Assembly (NCBI GenBank): GCA_023417285.1
Contig: JAEZFR010000514.1
Span: 1 to 7,129 of the forward strand
Reading direction: 5' to 3'
DNA from: Bacillota bacterium
GTDB lineage: Bacteria > Bacillota > Clostridia > Acetivibrionales > DSM-1351
Length of the DNA: 7,129 bases
Made by a program: the position numbers and the translations under genes. Positions 6,300 through 7,129 of this stretch are shown here, one piece after another (within the stretch, counting starts at the first letter, position 1; each line of letters starts with the position of its first letter). The notes under the pieces are model-generated. The model had not been told where the DNA came from. It searched no databases and saw only the letters and a list, made by a program, of their open reading frames with translations.

Positions 6300-7129
6300 A
6301 GCTAACTCTCCCATGCTCAACAGAGTAAACCTTGTCAACAATTCTCATAGTGGATTTACGATGAGATACAAGTACAATAGTTTTGTTATCCCGCTCTTCT
6401 TTTAAGGATTTTAGGATTACTGCTTCATTTAAGCTATCGAGATTGCTTGTTGGTTCGTCAAGCAGCATTAATGGTGCATCATGCAAAAACGCTCTTGCAA
6501 GTCCCAAACGCTGACGCTCACCACCTGATAGCGTATCTCCCAATTCTCCGACAGGCGTATCATAACCTTGGGGTAAGCTCATAATAAAATCGTGTATTGA
6601 TGCTTTTTTGCAAGCGGCTTCAATTTCTTTGTCGGTAGCGTCTAGTTTTGCAATTCTCAAATTGCTTTTAATACTGCCTTGGAACAGATGTGTTTCCTGT
6701 GTTACAAAGCTTATCATGTCGCGAAGATTTGAAGTGTTGACATCGTTGACGTTGGTATCAGAAATCTTAACTGAACCTTTGCCCACAGTCCAAAATCGCA
6801 TTAGGAGTTTCAGCAGTGTGGATTTACCGCTACCGCTTCTACCAATGATACCTACCACCGAACCCTTGTCAATATTAACCGATACATTGTCCAGAATAGT
6901 CTCATCCTTGTATGCAAAGGTAAGATTCTCTGCTGAAGCACCGTTGAATTTTATGGTTTGTTTACCTGTTATTTCTTCGACTGCAGGAGTTTCGTCTAAT
7001 ATATCCAAAACCCTGTTACCAGCAGCAAAAGTGTTTTGAAGCGTGCTACCGAGGGCTGCCAACGCAACAACCGGACCAAATGAACTCATAAGAGCAATCG
7101 AAGGAATTAGCACACCCAAAAATGTTATA
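6298..7129 (-). CDS. ABC exporter subunit, fused membrane/ATPase type, C-terminal part (5' end outside window)
   Basis: The frame is open to the right edge, so the gene is cut there. TTG at 7117-7119 is internal and not a true start. Numbering the fragment from that codon (273 residues), the first ~30 residues are the last membrane helix of the permease part (GVLIPSIALMSSFGPVVALAAL), followed by the linker NRVLDILDETP typical of fused exporters. The nucleotide-binding domain is complete: Walker A GRSGSGKST (93-101), Q-loop Q141 in VTQETHLF, signature LSGGERQRLGLAR (197-209), Walker B LMLLDE (217-222), D-loop SNLDS (225-229) and switch histidine H253 in LVSHRKST. It should hydrolyse ATP to drive export across the membrane, working as a homodimer or with a partner probably encoded beyond the window edge. 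The sequence style resembles CydC-like half transporters (thiol/amino-acid export), but the substrate cannot be told from this part. The end is ordinary (EHGRVS). Confidence 0.92.
   Translation of the reverse strand, partial: ITFLGVLIPSIALMSSFGPVVALAALGSTLQNTFAAGNRVLDILDETPAVEEITGKQTIKFNGASAENLTFAYKDETILDNVSVNIDKGSVVGIIGRSGSGKSTLLKLLMRFWTVGKGSVKISDTNVNDVNTSNLRDMISFVTQETHLFQGSIKSNLRIAKLDATDKEIEAACKKASIHDFIMSLPQGYDTPVGELGDTLSGGERQRLGLARAFLHDAPLMLLDEPTSNLDSLNEAVILKSLKEERDNKTIVLVSHRKSTMRIVDKVYSVEHGRVS

Noticed and set aside
6112..6300. CRISPR array or mobile element ends, suggested by the repeated motifs.
   Set aside because: Repeats occur only twice each, with differing length and no regular spacer size; there are no terminal inverted repeats, target duplication or transposase gene.
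6608..7039. Open frame of 143 codons on the + strand opposite the ABC transporter ATPase domain.
   Set aside because: It is the complement of a fully intact nucleotide-binding domain with all motifs; long antisense frames are usual opposite conserved genes.

Overview
The window is AT-rich and reads like a low-GC Gram-positive genome, most plausibly a member of the Clostridia. The basis is the AT-rich intergenic DNA, GAGGTG/AGGAG-type ribosome binding sites, and a very large oxygen-sensitive-type iron-sulfur activase/dehydratase fusion typical of anaerobes. I cannot assign a genus from the sequence alone.

Layout. Bases 1-571 hold the C-terminal third of aspartyl-tRNA synthetase (aspS, + strand, cut by the window edge). 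A 178-base AT-rich spacer follows, carrying a candidate promoter and a perfect 14-bp inverted repeat about 20 bases before the next start codon. Bases 750-5033 encode one 1427-residue protein made of two ASKHA-type activator ATPase domains followed by two related dehydratase-like (DUF2229/HgdB-like) halves. A hairpin at 5116-5151 closes this unit. A small secreted protein of unknown function follows (5264-5719, + strand). It converges, with a 17-base gap, on a DUF454/YbaN-family membrane protein (5737-6111, - strand). The region 6112-6297 is non-coding and contains two sets of short direct repeats. At the right edge (6298-7129, - strand) is the C-terminal part of an ABC exporter subunit of the fused membrane-plus-ATPase type.

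How the genes relate. No clear pathway links them. aspS is housekeeping. The large fusion stands alone on its strand, with no adjacent dehydratase, CoA-transferase or electron-transfer gene, so it may be self-contained. The DUF454 gene and the ABC exporter lie on the same strand but are separated by a repeat-rich spacer, so co-transcription is possible but not shown.

The most notable object is the 1427-residue fusion. It places in a single chain the counterparts of the four subunits that class I benzoyl-CoA reductase keeps separate (two ASKHA ATPases and two cluster-bearing dehydratase-like subunits). The architecture is known in databases as a recurring clostridial family, but its substrate is, to my knowledge, not established.
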